Notes under the pieces: generated by a model
What the model was told of the DNA's origin: nothing
Database searches by the model: none
What the model saw: only the letters and a program-made list of their open reading frames with translations
Position numbers and translations under genes: made by a program
In this document: positions 32,140 to 44,512 of the stretch, piece after piece
Layout of the letters: each line of letters begins with the position of its first letter
How positions within the stretch are numbered: position 1 is the first letter of the stretch
Origin: Pyxicephalus adspersus
Lineage: Eukaryota > Chordata > Amphibia > Anura > Pyxicephalidae
DNA: 64,000 nt
Direction: 5' to 3'
NCBI RefSeq assembly: GCF_032062135.1
Contig: NC_092858.1
Span: 128,532,585 to 128,596,584 of the forward strand

Positions 32140-33083
32140 GTTACAAGGAGGGTTAATGTTAAGTTGTCCTAGGGTAGGGTGCACTGATGCCAATCAATCA
32201 AGAATCAACCTAGTGGTGGTGAAAGCTAATGTATCAAAATTTTCCTGCCTGTGTGACAAAACCACAGAAAGATGTACAGCACATAAAAAATCTCTATTAG
32301 GATGCAGTATGTACTGTTTGTTTCAGCATTTCAATTGGCCAGGTCATTCATGTGATAGCACTCTGTGAGATCACAGTAACTAAACAATGTTCGGTGCATT
32401 TTAAATGCTGAAAGTCTAACACAGCCATTCGTAGCATTGAAAGGGATTATCTGATGACAGCTTTGCAAGGATCTGATCAATTGCCAGTTTTCTGTACAGT
32501 TGCTAAGTACCCATGATGACAGTCACATTTTTCCTAACAACTTGAAAATATTTTTTTTATTTTTGTGTGCGGTACATCTGCACCAAAAAAATCAACCTGT
32601 CTGTGGGCAACATTACAATTCGTTATAAAACCTGAAACAGATCAGTGTGTAATCCCAATATATACATTTCTACTTGCCTGTGGTTTTATTGAGGATAAAT
32701 GCAGTTTAATCATCCTGCTGTGTCTCCTAAATTGTGCCTTAGGGAAGGAGGTGGAAGATGTTTATATTTTCCATCAAAGACCTGTGCATATAGAAGCTGT
32801 ATAGCCGTGATCACTTGCATAAGTTGCTTTCTGGAAAGATGCATGCTGTGGCTTTGTTGAGTGCTGCATTTGACCTTTGTATCTTTGTTCTCTTGGTCAA
32901 CCTTTTAAAAATATTAGGGAAAAATGATTCTTTCAAAAAAAACATAGGTTTTGAAGGAAATGTAATATTCCTTAATAATGAAATAAGCAAAAGACGTAAG
33001 TGCTTAAGCATGGTTGCCCTTTTTTTGACTAGATCAGCAATTTTGGGCCCCAATTGTTGTTCACCCACTGAAAGATGTTCACC
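32140..33083. other. No recognisable feature
   Basis: Unique-looking AT-rich DNA. Open frames are short and unsupported. Confidence 0.45.
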
Positions 33084-33086
33084 TAA

Positions 33087-33368
33087 GGCTGGGTACACAC
33101 ACGTGCAATAATTGTCATTGGGAAAGGATCTTTCACTATCCTTTCCAACGACACAAGATTGCATGAACAAGAGCTTTTGCTCCATGGAGAGGAGAGAATG
33201 ACGGAGCGGCACCCAACTGTGCTCTCTCCCCTTCACTTTCACTTCACTTTCATTATGATCCTTCATTGTCCGTGGATCCACTTCGGAACAACAGACAAGG
33301 TGTTCTGTACACACGCCAGATTCTCGCCCCAAAATCAGCGCTGAGGCGATTATCAGATGTACGTAGCC
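33087..33368. mobile_element. MITE, TWA-TSD family, short subtype
   Basis: GGCTGGGTACACACACGTGC to GATGTACGTAGCC, flanked by TAA on both sides (33084-33086, 33369-33371). The left end keeps the hairpin GGAAAGGATC / GATCCTTTCC in slightly decayed form ('ggaaaggatctttcactatc'). Confidence 0.87.
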
Positions 33369-33371
33369 TAA

Positions 33372-34624
33372 GTGTGTATTGAATGAGGAACCCTCCTGTC
33401 TGGCTTTTCCCATAAGACTTTGCTACCTTCAGGTGGATGGTAAGGTTGCTCAAGACTGTGAACCAGGCCGTTGGTTAAGACTTTACAAGAAGCATCTCAC
33501 CTTTAGCCACCCATATTGAATAACTAGGAGCAGTAGTACCACCAACTGTTAAATGTTGCACCATAGTTCACATATCACAACTAAAGCAATGCTTCTAAGT
33601 GTTCTATAATATTATCAAGCCATGGCTATACAGCTTGGAGGTCATTAGAAGCACCTTTGACAGTCGGAAGCCCTAATTACAACCTATTGGAAAATCTGTC
33701 CATCTTAACTCATTGCTTCCAGATGGATACTGTCCCATCTGTGGACAAACTTATATACTTTAGCCCAGAAAAGCAGACGGCTCACAAAGAAGTTAGGTTT
33801 GCTAAAGATGGCTTAATAAAAGCAATCTATGCCTCCAATTCTAATAACTGAAATTATCAGACTGATGCTGATGTGCTTCTAGCAGTATGAAATGCCTCAG
33901 GCAGTTGAGGGCTGTATTTAACACACAGGGTAATGATGGAAAGTCTCAATGTGAGCAGGTCCAAATCCCTTACTCTTCCATGAAGAAGTACCATTTTAAT
34001 GCTTTTACCTTTTCATTTTAATATGCGGTTTTCTAAAATTGCCAAAACATTCAAAGATCATCTGCATGCATGGAGGCTGCCTGGGGGGTTACTATGCTGT
34101 GTTTGTGTATAGAACACCCCAAGAAATTACATTCCTTTTAAGAGTGATTAGCTTTGGCAGGGGTTCATCTTTTTCTTATTATAGGCTGCTCTGGTGGTGA
34201 TAATTAAGGCAATTTGAAGAAGTTCATGGTAAGGCTTACGTACATTTTTTTCTACAACAGAAGCAGGTAAGAATCTGCAATGGGCATAGTAAATTTGAGA
34301 AGGGTTTTTAGAAAAGAAACCTGGAGCTTTACTTTAATTCTGAGAATTTTGTTGTGTCAGAATCTCTTTTCCAACTTTACATTTTTAAGCTAAAAGTCAG
34401 CACTGGACAGAATTAGGGTAATACACTTAGTGTTGGGATTTATTATTCTATCAGCACTATTCCACCTGTGCATTTTCTAAAAGGGATAGCTAGGTGGGTT
34501 CACGTGTTCTGTTTCCTGCAGAAATAAGTTTGTGGCAAGTCTAATTCAGAATTTAAAATCCAACACAAGCTCAGCCAAAACACAAAAAAATTCTGTTTGT
34601 TCCACAGATGCTTTTTAGTATAGG
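33372..34624. other. No recognisable feature
   Basis: About 1.25 kb of unique-looking DNA with no supported gene or repeat. Confidence 0.45.
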
Positions 34625-34628
34625 TTAA

Positions 34629-35067
34629 AAAAAGAACTCAAGCTGAAATACTTACCTCCTTTCTGGCATTGTTCTCCTCAGATTTACCCAAACAGAAATA
34701 CAGCTCCAATCCTCTCCCTTCCACAGCATTTAGAATTCGCCCAATTATAGAAGGAAGTAAGTGAAGAGAACCTGTGACATCACTATACTGCAGACACCAT
34801 GAAAAATAAATCACCAGTATATTGGTCTTATTTGTGTAAAGCAAAATTTTCACAAAAAAAAGAAATACTGAGCATGTGTGAGATCGAGCATTTTTATTAT
34901 AGGAAACCCCATAATGACACATGGCTGATCTCGGTATGTTCAGAAGGAGCAGCCCACAGCTTTATTCTTGCAGCTATAAAGACAAAAGGGGAGAACTCCC
35001 TTAAAATATTTTCAAAAAGTATAGCCACCCTTTTATTTAATGTTAAAATTGTGGTGATAGGCCCGCT
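34629..35067. mobile_element. TTAA-type MITE
   Basis: The left end follows TTAA (34625-34628). The right end is GTGGTGATAGGCCCGCT followed by TTAG. That right terminus matches the left terminus of 25763-25958 on the opposite strand. The left terminus is weaker. Confidence 0.55.
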
Positions 35068-35161
35068 TTAGGAGGACAATCATTTTTTGAAAATGGGGCT
35101 CAAGGATTTCAGGCTACTGAACCCTGAGAAGTGTATTCATTTTATGTGTTGTTGCTGTGTA

Positions 35162-35326
35162 CAGGGATGTTTTTAGACAAAATCAATATGGCCAAAATAT
35201 GAAATGGGGTCCCCAAAAGCACTGCATTCTAACCTCCCGCTCACATGCTATTCTGTCAGTTTGGGCCCAAGAAAAGGTAGTTGTTCTTGGTAATTGTCCA
35301 TTTTGCCTCACCTAAAACCAGTCCTG
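35162..35326. mobile_element. Possible short hAT-like element
   Basis: CAGGGATGTTTTTAGAC at the left and CCTAAAACCAGTCCTG at the right are imperfect inverted repeats with hAT-like CAGGG ends. No 8-bp duplication could be matched, so confidence is low. Confidence 0.33.
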
Positions 35327-35329
35327 CCT

Positions 35330-37860
35330 TATATTATTATCAATTTAAAGGAGACCTGCCAAGAGAAAAATATTATAGCATATGGAGTGGAGCTGGACAA
35401 GCTATATTTGTAATTCAAATCCTGAATTTTTGGGGGATCAAGTAAACAAGGTAAAAAAATCTAGTATGTCTTTCTTGGCTGTTTAAATCTCTCTAACTGC
35501 ATTGACTGTATGTCTTTCCTGACTGGTACATGTTCTTCGGATCAGTAATTTCAGTATTTAACTGTGGGGAGGAGGTTACGTTGCTCAAAGAGTCATACGA
35601 CTTTAGTATGAGTAGTATGAGTTCCAAATTAATTTAATACTCAGAAAAAAAAATATACAACCAACTCTTTTAGGGGTATTAGAGGCACCCATTCAAGTCA
35701 AACTACCAATTGCAGCTTCCACGGAAAAATATATCTGTGTCCTTCCTGTGACAGTCATGCGTCACTGTCCTCTGCAGGGCAGCAGATTTGCATCTCTGAC
35801 CAGGAAAAGTGGTTGGAAAGCCTAAAAACAGAGAGCCTAGGTATTGACTGCACTTGTTTTTAGTTTTTACATTTGGAAAAGCTGAGACAGAAATATTGGA
35901 AAAGAAAGCATGCATTAAAAACAACTGAGAGTGCACATTATGGGGTTGCAAAGTTTACATGTTATGGATGTGAAATGGTTCACTTTAAAGTAAAAATAGT
36001 ACACTTACGCTTTTAGTAACTGTGCTCAGTGACCTGGATGTAATTATAAGTCAAGGTGCTTATTTAATCAAAGAACACAGAAGTGGAATGAGTTTAGCAA
36101 ATGTACTCAGACAATGGGTTATGTGTCACATGTAGTTCTTGCCAAGGACAAACACATGTTAAAATTGCATCCTGATGTCCTGATGGAAAACCTTACATTT
36201 GTATGAAGCATACTTTGGTTTCTAGATCAGTTGGTTTCAGAGCAGACAGTTTTGCACTGAACATTTTGTGTATTTATGTTGGTGCCAACATTTTAATTCA
36301 TATATTACACCACATATGTCTTTGGCATGATAGTATTTTCAGCTCTAGTTTTTGCCATGATAACATGATAAATGTAGTATTGTCATAATTTTCTTTTTGT
36401 GTGAGGAGAGGGGGATACATTGTTTAATCTTTGACTGGGTGTTAGTTTGAGGTTAAAGTATATTTGGAGTGTTTTGGTTTAAGAAAGATTAGGAAAAGTT
36501 TAAAATCCCTTACAAGTTGTTTTTCCTGTATGTGTTCTGCTTGGAAGATTTCCATTAATTTTCTGTCTTAGAGAGGTAGTCCACCAAAAGCCAGGGAAAT
36601 CTCCATCTTAGATGCCATTAGAACATTTTGGAAGACTTCCACTGAAAACTTGTTCTTTTTAGAAGATTTAGGATTCCTCCTTATTTTCTGTCTTGTCTAT
36701 AGGGATTACAGCACAAAAACATGGATGATTTTCCCCAGAGGAAAACCAAAAATACGTACAAAGGTTCTAATCTATCTACTGTACTCTCTGTAATGTTAAT
36801 ACACTACTAGCATCTGGCAGCTTTGTAGTTTGATTGTATAGTATCAATCCCGGGGCCCCAGAGAGCAGCTTTGTTATGCAGAGTTACTAGCTTCTGTGGC
36901 TGAAAGCCTAGCCCTCTTGGATCTCATTAGTGTCATTTGAGGGCTCACTGGCCAACAGGGAAGTACAGTAGGAAGAAAAAAGTTTTTGGGGTATATTGGG
37001 ACATGCTCAAACATAAGCATGACATATATAGGAAACGCAACACATATAGGAAATGTCTTAAAGCCAAATTGGAGATGAATTATACTTCTGTATCACTTAT
37101 TGCTTCTCAGCAGTTATGTGCTAAAATGTCTGGCACTGAAATTCTGAGAATATAACTTGTGTATAGGGAAAGAGGAATCTAGATTCAGACTGGTTGCTAT
37201 GGAACCGTATTGGCCCCTAAAACAATTTTCTTGTGGGAATGAAAATGAGGTCCATTATTCATTATCTATGCAATGTATGTATATTCTATAACATTGAATA
37301 TAATGCAGCATACTGTGACCAAATTTTCAGTAGTATAAAGATAATAATATAGCTCCTATTCTGCCTATATCTTTCTTATGAGTCTTGTGTATGTACTGCT
37401 GTACTTTCTCTTTGATTGGGTTCTTGTATACAGTACAAATCCACAGCTTAGTATGGCAAGATTGCTGTGACCTTGGGAGACAATGAACACTATTCAGCTA
37501 AATTGTATGGGGTGATGCTACTTGCCATATAAGTTGACCAAAACACAGCTAACTGAATAATTTTATTATAAATATTGAAAAACTGAGTAGAAGCCTCAAA
37601 TACTTTCATGAATCCACATTCAGAGGTAGGGAGCATTAGCTGCACTGATAGCTAGTCTTTATTTCTGGAAGAGACACCAGTACAGGACATGTAAGTGAAA
37701 AAATGTTTTGGAGGGGGTTAAAAATGAAAAGGAGCCAAGGCATTGGGAGTGGGGTTGGGTATTTGTGGACTTTAAAGTATCGGATGTGTATTCTGATGTG
37801 TAATAATTGTTTTCATTATTGCAATATGAATTTTTTTCTACCTATAACATTTAATACAGG
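35330..37860. other. No recognisable gene; one weakly repetitive stretch
   Basis: About 2.5 kb of AT-rich DNA. At 36540-36710 two related units occur ('ttaattttctgtcttagaga' and 'cttattttctgtcttgtcta'), which suggests a decayed tandem or dispersed repeat. No exon is supported. Confidence 0.4.
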
Positions 37861-39660
37861 ATGCACCCAGGAGATACTCCCTTCTCCTAACCTCATCCCC
37901 GTTCACACTACCCAAAAGTTCTTACCCCCTTTCTCTGGCAGTCTATGGAATGCCAGATCTGTTGGCAATAAATTACCCTCTATTCACAAACTTCTCCTTT
38001 CTAAATCTCTGAAATTCCTACCTCTCACTGAAACTTGGCTTTCCTCCTCTGACTGTGCCTCTACTGGCCCCACACACATCACCGGACACACTTTAGACCT
38101 GGTATTTTCCAAACTCTGCAACCTCATCCTCCTTGACAACTCGCCATTTCCCCTTTCTGATAACAACCTTATCACCTTATACCTGTCGAATTCCTGACCC
38201 CCTTTGCCACATCCCAGACCTGGTCAATTACAGAGAGATATCCGTAATCTTGACCACAACCTATTCTCAAACTGCCTTGCGTCCCTAACCCCCACCCTCT
38301 TTAAAATCACATCCCTCGATAAAGCTGCCACTCAGTTCAACCACACTCATTTCCTGGCTCTTGATAAAGTTGCCCCTGCCACCTTCCGCAACCCCCATCC
38401 TGCTAATCCCCATTCCTGGCACAACAATCACACCAAACAGCTACAAAAGGCTGTTCGTGCAGCTGAGCGCAAGTGGAGAAAATCTGGCCTCCCTCAGCGC
38501 TGACTTCATGGACTACAAAGCCAAGCTACAAAACTGTAATACTGAGCTCACTGTCACCAAGCAAAATTATTTCTCTGCTGTTATTTCTGCTCAAGCTTCC
38601 AACCGAAGCAACCTCTTCTCAACAATTGACTCCCTCCTAAACCCCACACCTGCTCCCCCCACAACAACAATTTTCTGCCCAAGACATTGGCACCTACTTT
38701 AGAGATAAAATTGACAAAATCAGACATGATGTCTCTGCTTACCGGGCCAGTCCAACCATATCCATCCCTTCCACCTGTAAATCATCACTAACCTCCCTCA
38801 GCCCTGTTACTGTGGATGAAGTCTCGTCTCTTCTCTCTTTATTTGATCTACTCCGTGCCCATTCCTCCACCCTGGGCCAGCCCTAACCAAACTATTCAAC
38901 CTCTCCCTTTCTACTGGTGTCTACCCCTCCGATTTCAAACATGCCACAATTCTCCCTATCCTGAAGAAAATCTCATTAGACCCCTCTCAACCTTTTAGCT
39001 ACCTTCCTATCTCCCTTCTCCCATATGTTTCCAAACTTCTTGAGCGCCTTGTCTACAAAAGACTTATGATAACCTGAGCTCCAACTTTCTCCTTGACCCT
39101 CTCCAGTTTGGTTTTCGAGCTGCCCATTCCACTGAAACAGCCCTTACTAAAGTGGCCAATGACCTCATCAGAGCTAAGTCTCAAGGCAACTTTTCCCTGC
39201 TCCTTCTTCTCCTCTTTCCTCTGCTTTTGACACTGTTGATCGCCCCCTTTTAAAACAAATCATGCGCTCCATTGGTTTGCTTCCTATCTGTCTGACCGTT
39301 CCTTTCAAGTTTCTTTCAACGGTAATTCCTCCTCTCCTACTCTCCTCCCTTTGATGTTCCCCAAGGGTCAGTCCTTGGACCGGTTCTGTTTTCTCTGTAC
39401 ACCTTCTCTCTCGGTAGTCTCATATACTCCTTTGGCTTACAGTACCATCTGTATGCGGATGACACTCAAATTTATCTGTCCACCCCTGACTTGTCTCCCT
39501 CGGTCCTGGATAGGGTTTCATGCTGTCTGTTGGCCATCTCATCATGGATGTCTGACCGATTTCTGAAACTTAACCTGGATAAAACAGAACTCATCATCGC
39601 CCCCCCCCCCCACAAATTTCAAATCTCCCCCTGACATATTCCTAACTGTTAACAACATTG
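37861..39660 (+). mobile_element. L2-clade LINE, internal portion, truncated at both ends
   Basis: A second L2 copy spanning the end of the endonuclease domain through the RT domain, cut off at 39660 before the thumb region and 3' UTR. It overlaps the first copy from about 38855 onward and supplies the uninterrupted version of the site hit by the MITE at 13026 (39161-39190). Confidence 0.9.
37940..39650 (+). pseudogene. L2 ORF2 pseudogene: endonuclease and RT remnants
   Basis: The endonuclease part reads WNARSVGNKLPSIHKLLLSK and LTETWLSSSD. An internal deletion then leads to THITGHTLDLVFSKL and PLSDNNLITLYL, where the SDH motif expected at the catalytic His reads SDN. A stop follows at 38195-38197. 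After linker sequence (RDIRNLDHNLFSN; AAERKWRKSGLPQR) the RT part reads [20 protein letters not shown], then a frameshifted motif A region. [17 protein letters not shown], the [10 protein letters not shown] active site and [12 protein letters not shown] follow. ORF2 normally nicks the target and reverse-transcribes the element RNA; this copy has several stops, frameshifts and both ends missing. Confidence 0.88.
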
Positions 39661-40876
39661 TTTTAATTAATTTTAAATAACGACATTATTTTAATATTAA
39701 TGCCTGGTTATTACTTTAGGTTTACTAAGGAGTCTAAAGCTGTTCTAACTTTTTGAGTTTGCACATCAGGGGGGAAGTGGATTGCTAGCACTTTAGGTTT
39801 GAGCTATTGAGCTCTGTAAACAGACTTTTCACCAAAGCAAATCATAACTTTTAGACCTGACCATAATAAACATTTTCCTAAATGCACTAATGTAAATAAA
39901 AAAAAACATTGTTTACCATATATATAGCTTTAACTAGCTTTAATCCTGGATAAACTTAATGCAAGGTTTAACGCTCATCATAAAAAATGCGTGTGCATCA
40001 TTTATTTTGCATGCATTAGCATTATGGAAGGTTTTAAAGGATACTAACAATTTGTCTATCTAATATTTTTGCAGTCATGTCAATTGTATTTATTGGCATT
40101 TTGGAATTTGTATAAAAGACTTTGAATATATTTGGTTTTGTTTAGGTTTTGTTGAATGATCAGGCATTTTATCCTTAATTAACTAATCGAATTGAGAAAG
40201 ACTGCCGGCCACCAGAGTATCCAGAGCACCCATTGGGTCATTTATCTGTGTTTCTGGCAGCTAAAACAATATAAAGTGTTTGCTCACTGCATCAGAATCT
40301 TACATACCAGCATCTCATAGGTCTTATTCAGAAGCAGCAAGTTATTGTCAGTAAATTCAGTCCATGGCTTTGCCCCTTTCTTTGAACTTTTTGATAAATA
40401 ACCTGGGTTTCTAGACCATGACAGACACTTTAAAGGACACAATGCCCATGCAGCTGCTCAGAGGCTAAGTCATTTGCATAGTCTGGTTTACCCAAAACCA
40501 CCTCTAATTTCCTGCACATTTACAGCTGAGTGTTATGGACTATAAAGAAACATTTTAGTGGCATAATTGTGACTTCAAAGTGGGAAACTCCATTTAATGA
40601 GAAACTGGAACTGAGATGTGACCTGCATATAAAACTTTTGGAACTATACCTAATCACAAGAAAATAATCTCTCCTTTGCCTGTGCTTGAATATACCAATG
40701 TCATTCTTTTTTTTTTCTTATCCAATACTGACATTGCCCAAGCCCGGTAATATACACAATACCTGCAAAAAAAACCTGGACTGCATTAAATGTTTAAACT
40801 TGGAAACTTCTTGAATGGTTAGGTTAATTCCCCCAAAAATTACCTAACCCAAGACCTTAGACTGTATAAAGGAAAT
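39661..40876. other. No recognisable feature
   Basis: AT-rich DNA immediately downstream of the truncated L2. No gene supported. Confidence 0.45.
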
Positions 40877-41000
40877 ATGACTATGGTAGGGATATTATAT
40901 TGTGAGCACCTTTGAGAGACAGTTAGTGACATGGCTATGGATTTTGTAAAGCGCTGGGTTATATGTTGGCGCTATATAAATACTGATAATAATAATAATA
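40877..41000 (+). mobile_element. SINE 3' fragment
   Basis: 'gactatggtagggatattat', then 'ggctatggattttgtaaagc' and 'tgttggcgctatataaatac', ending in a GATAATAATAATAATA tail. It matches the tail of the SINEs at 28578 and 52377 in opposite orientation. Confidence 0.78.
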
Positions 41001-41354
41001 TGTCAGGCCACATGATTCTTTCAATTTCTCTGTCACATTTACATTGGGTGTTTGAGGGTTGTCCCTTATATGGTTTACCACTACCAGTTGAGAGTGCACC
41101 CCATAAAACCTACATGTAGAATGCCCACCTGCAGGCATACTTATGCAGAATGGCAGCAGATGGAATGTCACAGGAACACTAAAGCACCCATCAATATAAC
41201 CTAAGCACTTTTGGGTATCTTCTGCCCATCTATGCCTGTTTGGTTCCATCTATGTCATGTGGCCTATGCAGAAGCAATGCGGAATATTGACACCCATTAA
41301 ACAACAATGCTGGTGGGAGAAGGGCTTTCCAAATTCTACTAAACTAAGGACTGG
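41001..41354. other. No recognisable feature
   Basis: Unique-looking spacer before the minisatellite. No supported gene. Confidence 0.4.
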
Positions 41355-41700
41355 ACTCCAGTAATTCCAGTGACACCCATGATAGGGCACTACTGATAGG
41401 GATTTTTACTGATACAGTAAGACACTATTCCTTCTCCCATTGACATCAACAATGGAGAACTATTTCTCCCACTGACCCCAATGATGGAGTATTATTTCTT
41501 CTGCTGACACAAAGGGAGACCCCATTACTCCCACTGACAAATTTATACAAAGCAATTTTCATCTCACTGACACCAATGCATAGTTTCTATAAATGATGCA
41601 GGGACACTTTTATTCTAGCTACTGATGCCAGGGAATCTTTTTACATCACCTATGCCAGGGTATTTATTAACTACCACTGATCACTAACACTGGAGCCCTT
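41355..41700. repeat. Degenerate minisatellite
   Basis: About nine diverged units of roughly 35-40 bp built around 'ctcccactgacaccaatgat'. Successive units read 'cattgacatcaacaatgg', 'cactgaccccaatgatgg', 'ctgctgacacaaagggag' and 'cactgacaccaatgcata'. No coding potential. Confidence 0.75.
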
Positions 41701-42021
41701 TTTTGCTGCAGGCTATATTTCCCCAACAGTTTAACAGGCAGTAAACTAGACCTTTGTTTAAAATGTTAGAAGACCCTGGCAATGCAATGCACAGAATCAA
41801 TTTAAGTCTAATATGATGATGAGATAAAAAGGGAGGTGCTAGGCAGCGTCTGGTAAACTTTTATGTGTTTTCAACTCATGGTCCCCATGAGATATTCGCA
41901 GTTTGATAAAAGGTTTATATGTACATGTATTTAAATAAAAGACATCATAAGAAAAGATTGTTGAATTTCATTTGTCCCTGAGACCTAGGTAAAAAGTCAA
42001 AAATAAATCCCTAGCTTACTG

Positions 42022-42217
42022 GGGATCTGTGAGTTTGAGAGGCCAAACCCAGTACACTCCTGGTCAGCTTTCATCTTTTTCTGTGCAGGAAGTCGTTTAG
42101 TACAGTGTTCCTTACCTGACTTCTAACAGCACCCTCAAGTCATGGCCAGAAATAGCTTCCTACACAGGAAAGGAAGATGGAAGCTGACCAAGGAGGGTGA
42201 AGGTCACAAATCCCTGC
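42022..42217. mobile_element. Palindromic MITE-like inverted repeat
   Basis: Arms GGTCAGCTTTCATCTTTTTC..GTGCAGGAAG and CTTCCTACACAGGAAAGGAA..GGAAGCTGACC. The outer parts GGGATCTGTGAG and CACAAATCCC also pair. The whole about 196 bp folds on itself. No target duplication was resolved and no sister copy was seen here. Confidence 0.7.
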
Positions 42218-42842
42218 ATGAAACACACATAATATAATTTGATCCTATATTGAGGGTTCACAGAAAGTTTAATTAAAGTTTCCGCAATATACATACAGTA
42301 ATTTTTTCAGAATATGCTAGTGTGTAAAATACCCCTACCTAATGTTAGTTTAAATTCTATAAAAAAAAAAATTCTAAAGCTTTTAGGTCTATTATTATGA
42401 AACTAAATTAACAATATAAATGCAGCATAAGCAAACTCTCCTAGTTTCTGCAGTAAATGTATGGAAAACCGATTGGAAAATAATGTGTAGAATGATAAAT
42501 TGTCATCTTTTGCATGGCCAAAGCTTCAGTCAAAATTGTTATGCCTGTAGACACATATAGGAACCACAACCTATCTGTCTAGAGTGATCCTCTCACTTTA
42601 ACAAGGATAAATCCTGCTGACTGATAAAACACAGGCACCTAGACATGTCCCTTCTCTACCCAAATTCCAGACCATTCTTATCAGGCAAACATTTATTGTT
42701 ATGTTGGAGCTTGCCCATTCACTCAGAAGCTTTACCCAGTGAGAATGGTCCCATATTCAGGAGGAGCAGGTATACACAGGGATCTTTATATGCTTGCATT
42801 TTATAACAGTATTCACATCAGCATTTTGTTGTTGTTAAACTG
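42218..42842. other. No recognisable feature
   Basis: Unique-looking AT-rich DNA between two palindromic elements. No supported gene. Confidence 0.4.
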
Positions 42843-43021
42843 AAGAGAAGATAGACTATCATGGGTGAACCTGGGTGACCCAGCAAACCTGGAATGGATT
42901 TGGTCCCGGATTGAAGATATTTGCTAACTAATAAGAAGTTATTTTAAGAAATCCCCCACCCAGGTTCTCCTATGATAGCCTAACTTTTCCAGTGTTGGAG
43001 AGCTTTTTAAAAATCAGACCC
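42843..43021. mobile_element. 5-bp-TSD family palindromic MITE, diverged
   Basis: Contains 'gtgacccagcaaacctgga' on the left and 'ggagagctttttaaaaatcag' on the right. The terminal bases are decayed and the right arm has lost its middle. Confidence 0.7.
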
Positions 43022-43430
43022 ATTTACTGAGCACAATATTTAGAACTCTGGCCCAACAACCTATTTATAGGAGGAGCTCTGTAAGGTGTTGATTTTTTAA
43101 AGTGCTACATTTTTGGGAGGAGGTAACCAATGGCTGCACACATTTACCTGAGTATAGGTATTCCTACTAGGATAGGTATTCCTTTTTTAAAAAGGTAAAC
43201 TGAGCACTAACCAATTATACTTTGTTTGAGGGGAATGGGGGAGAGTTTGTCTTTGGCTACACAATTAAGATGACTTTCAAATTAGAACAGCTGCAGTGTT
43301 TGCTAGAAAACTTTAGAAATCCATAAATTGTTATCACTTCTTTTTTGTGTTGCTCTTTAACACGTATCTAACATACAGGTGCACCTCAATAAATTATAAT
43401 ATAATTGAAAAGATAATTTAATATTATTAT

Positions 43431-43857
43431 ACAGTATATAGAGATACAGACAGTGACACAGGAGGAGAAGAGGACCCTACCCAGGAGAGCTTACAGTTTA
43501 AAAGGTGGGGAAGCAACACACACTAGGAAGGGGGGATATGGAATGGTAAGTGAATAGTAAGGGATTTTAAGAGACAGAAGACGGGTAGGCCAGTTTAAAA
43601 AGATTAGTTTTGAGTGCTCTTTTAAATGAACAGAAAGTAGCAAGCAAGACAAATTGGATGTGGACATTCCAGATAGTCAAGGCAGATAGTCACCGCAGCC
43701 CCAGGAAAGTCTTGGGGCCAAGCATTGTAATGGGAATATGAGTGAAGAAGTCATTAGTAGGTCATTGGAGGAGCAAAGAGAGCGGATGGGGGTGTATTTA
43801 TCTGCCAGGTCAGATAGGAAAGTGGGACAAAAGTTGTGGATGGATTTGAAGGCAGGC
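43431..43857 (-). mobile_element. L2 LINE 3' fragment inside Tc1 relic
   Basis: On the minus strand it reads the end of ORF2 (FKSIHNFCPTFLSDLADKYT, SLCSSNDLLMTSSLI) and the 3' UTR (complement of 'gggtaggccagtttaaa' and of the TGTCACTGTCTGTATCTC region). The terminal 'gcgctatataaat' is eroded to 'tatagagatacagac'-type sequence. It corresponds to 14250-14650 of the first L2 copy. Confidence 0.85.
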
Positions 43858-44512
43858 AAGTCAGGCGGGATTGCTGGCCAATGAAGCACAGAGATACCAT
43901 GGTCATTAAACCAGTTATTAGTAATTTGGGCAATGTGGGCAGGTGCCAAGTCCTGCTGAAAATTTGGATCAGCATCTCCATAAAGCTTTCTGAACAGAGG
44001 AAAGCATGAAGTGCTCTAACATTTCCTGGTAGATGGCTGCACTGACTTTGGACTTGATAAAATACAGTGGACCAACACCAGCAGATGATATGGCCAAATC
44101 ATCTGATTGTGGAAACTTCACACTGGACCTCAATAAACTTGGATTCTGTGCATGTCCACTTCTTCTTTAGACTATTGGGCGTTGATTTACTCTGAAAAGC
44201 ACTGAGCAACAGTCCAGTTCATTTTCTTCTTAGTTCAAGTAAGACACTTCAGATGTAAACTCTGGTTCAGAAAATTTCCCCCAAATTCTTGAATGGGCTG
44301 TGCTTCAAAATCTTTTCAAGGCTGCAGTTTTCCTTGTTGCTCGGGCACCTTTTTCTGCCACATTTTTTCCTTCCACTCAGCTTCGCATTAATATGCTTGG
44401 ATACAGCTCTCTGTGAACATCCAGCTTCTTTAGCAATGACCTTTGGTGGCTTCCCCTCCTTGTGGAGGGTGTCAATTATTGTCTTCTGGACAATTGTCAA
44501 GTCTTCCCCATG
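43858..44512 (-). pseudogene. Tc1-family transposase pseudogene
   Basis: The minus-strand N-terminus has LTIVQKTIIDTLHKEGKPPK and GCSQRAVSKHINAKLSGRKK, the first helix-turn-helix, followed by CGRKRCPSNKENCSLEKILK. Frameshifts and stops follow; homologous nucleotides continue through the catalytic core to DLAPAHIAQITNNWFNDHG and LHWPAIPPDLPAF. There the catalytic Glu block is replaced by L2 sequence. The protein would have bound the element ends and catalysed TA-targeted transposition; it is dead here. The fusion leaves a 90-codon chimeric open frame (43677-43949) that is part transposase and part L2. Confidence 0.87.

Noticed and set aside
41355..41700. CRISPR-like spaced repeats
   Set aside because: The units are diverged and contiguous with no conserved repeat/unique spacer pattern, and the sequence is vertebrate.
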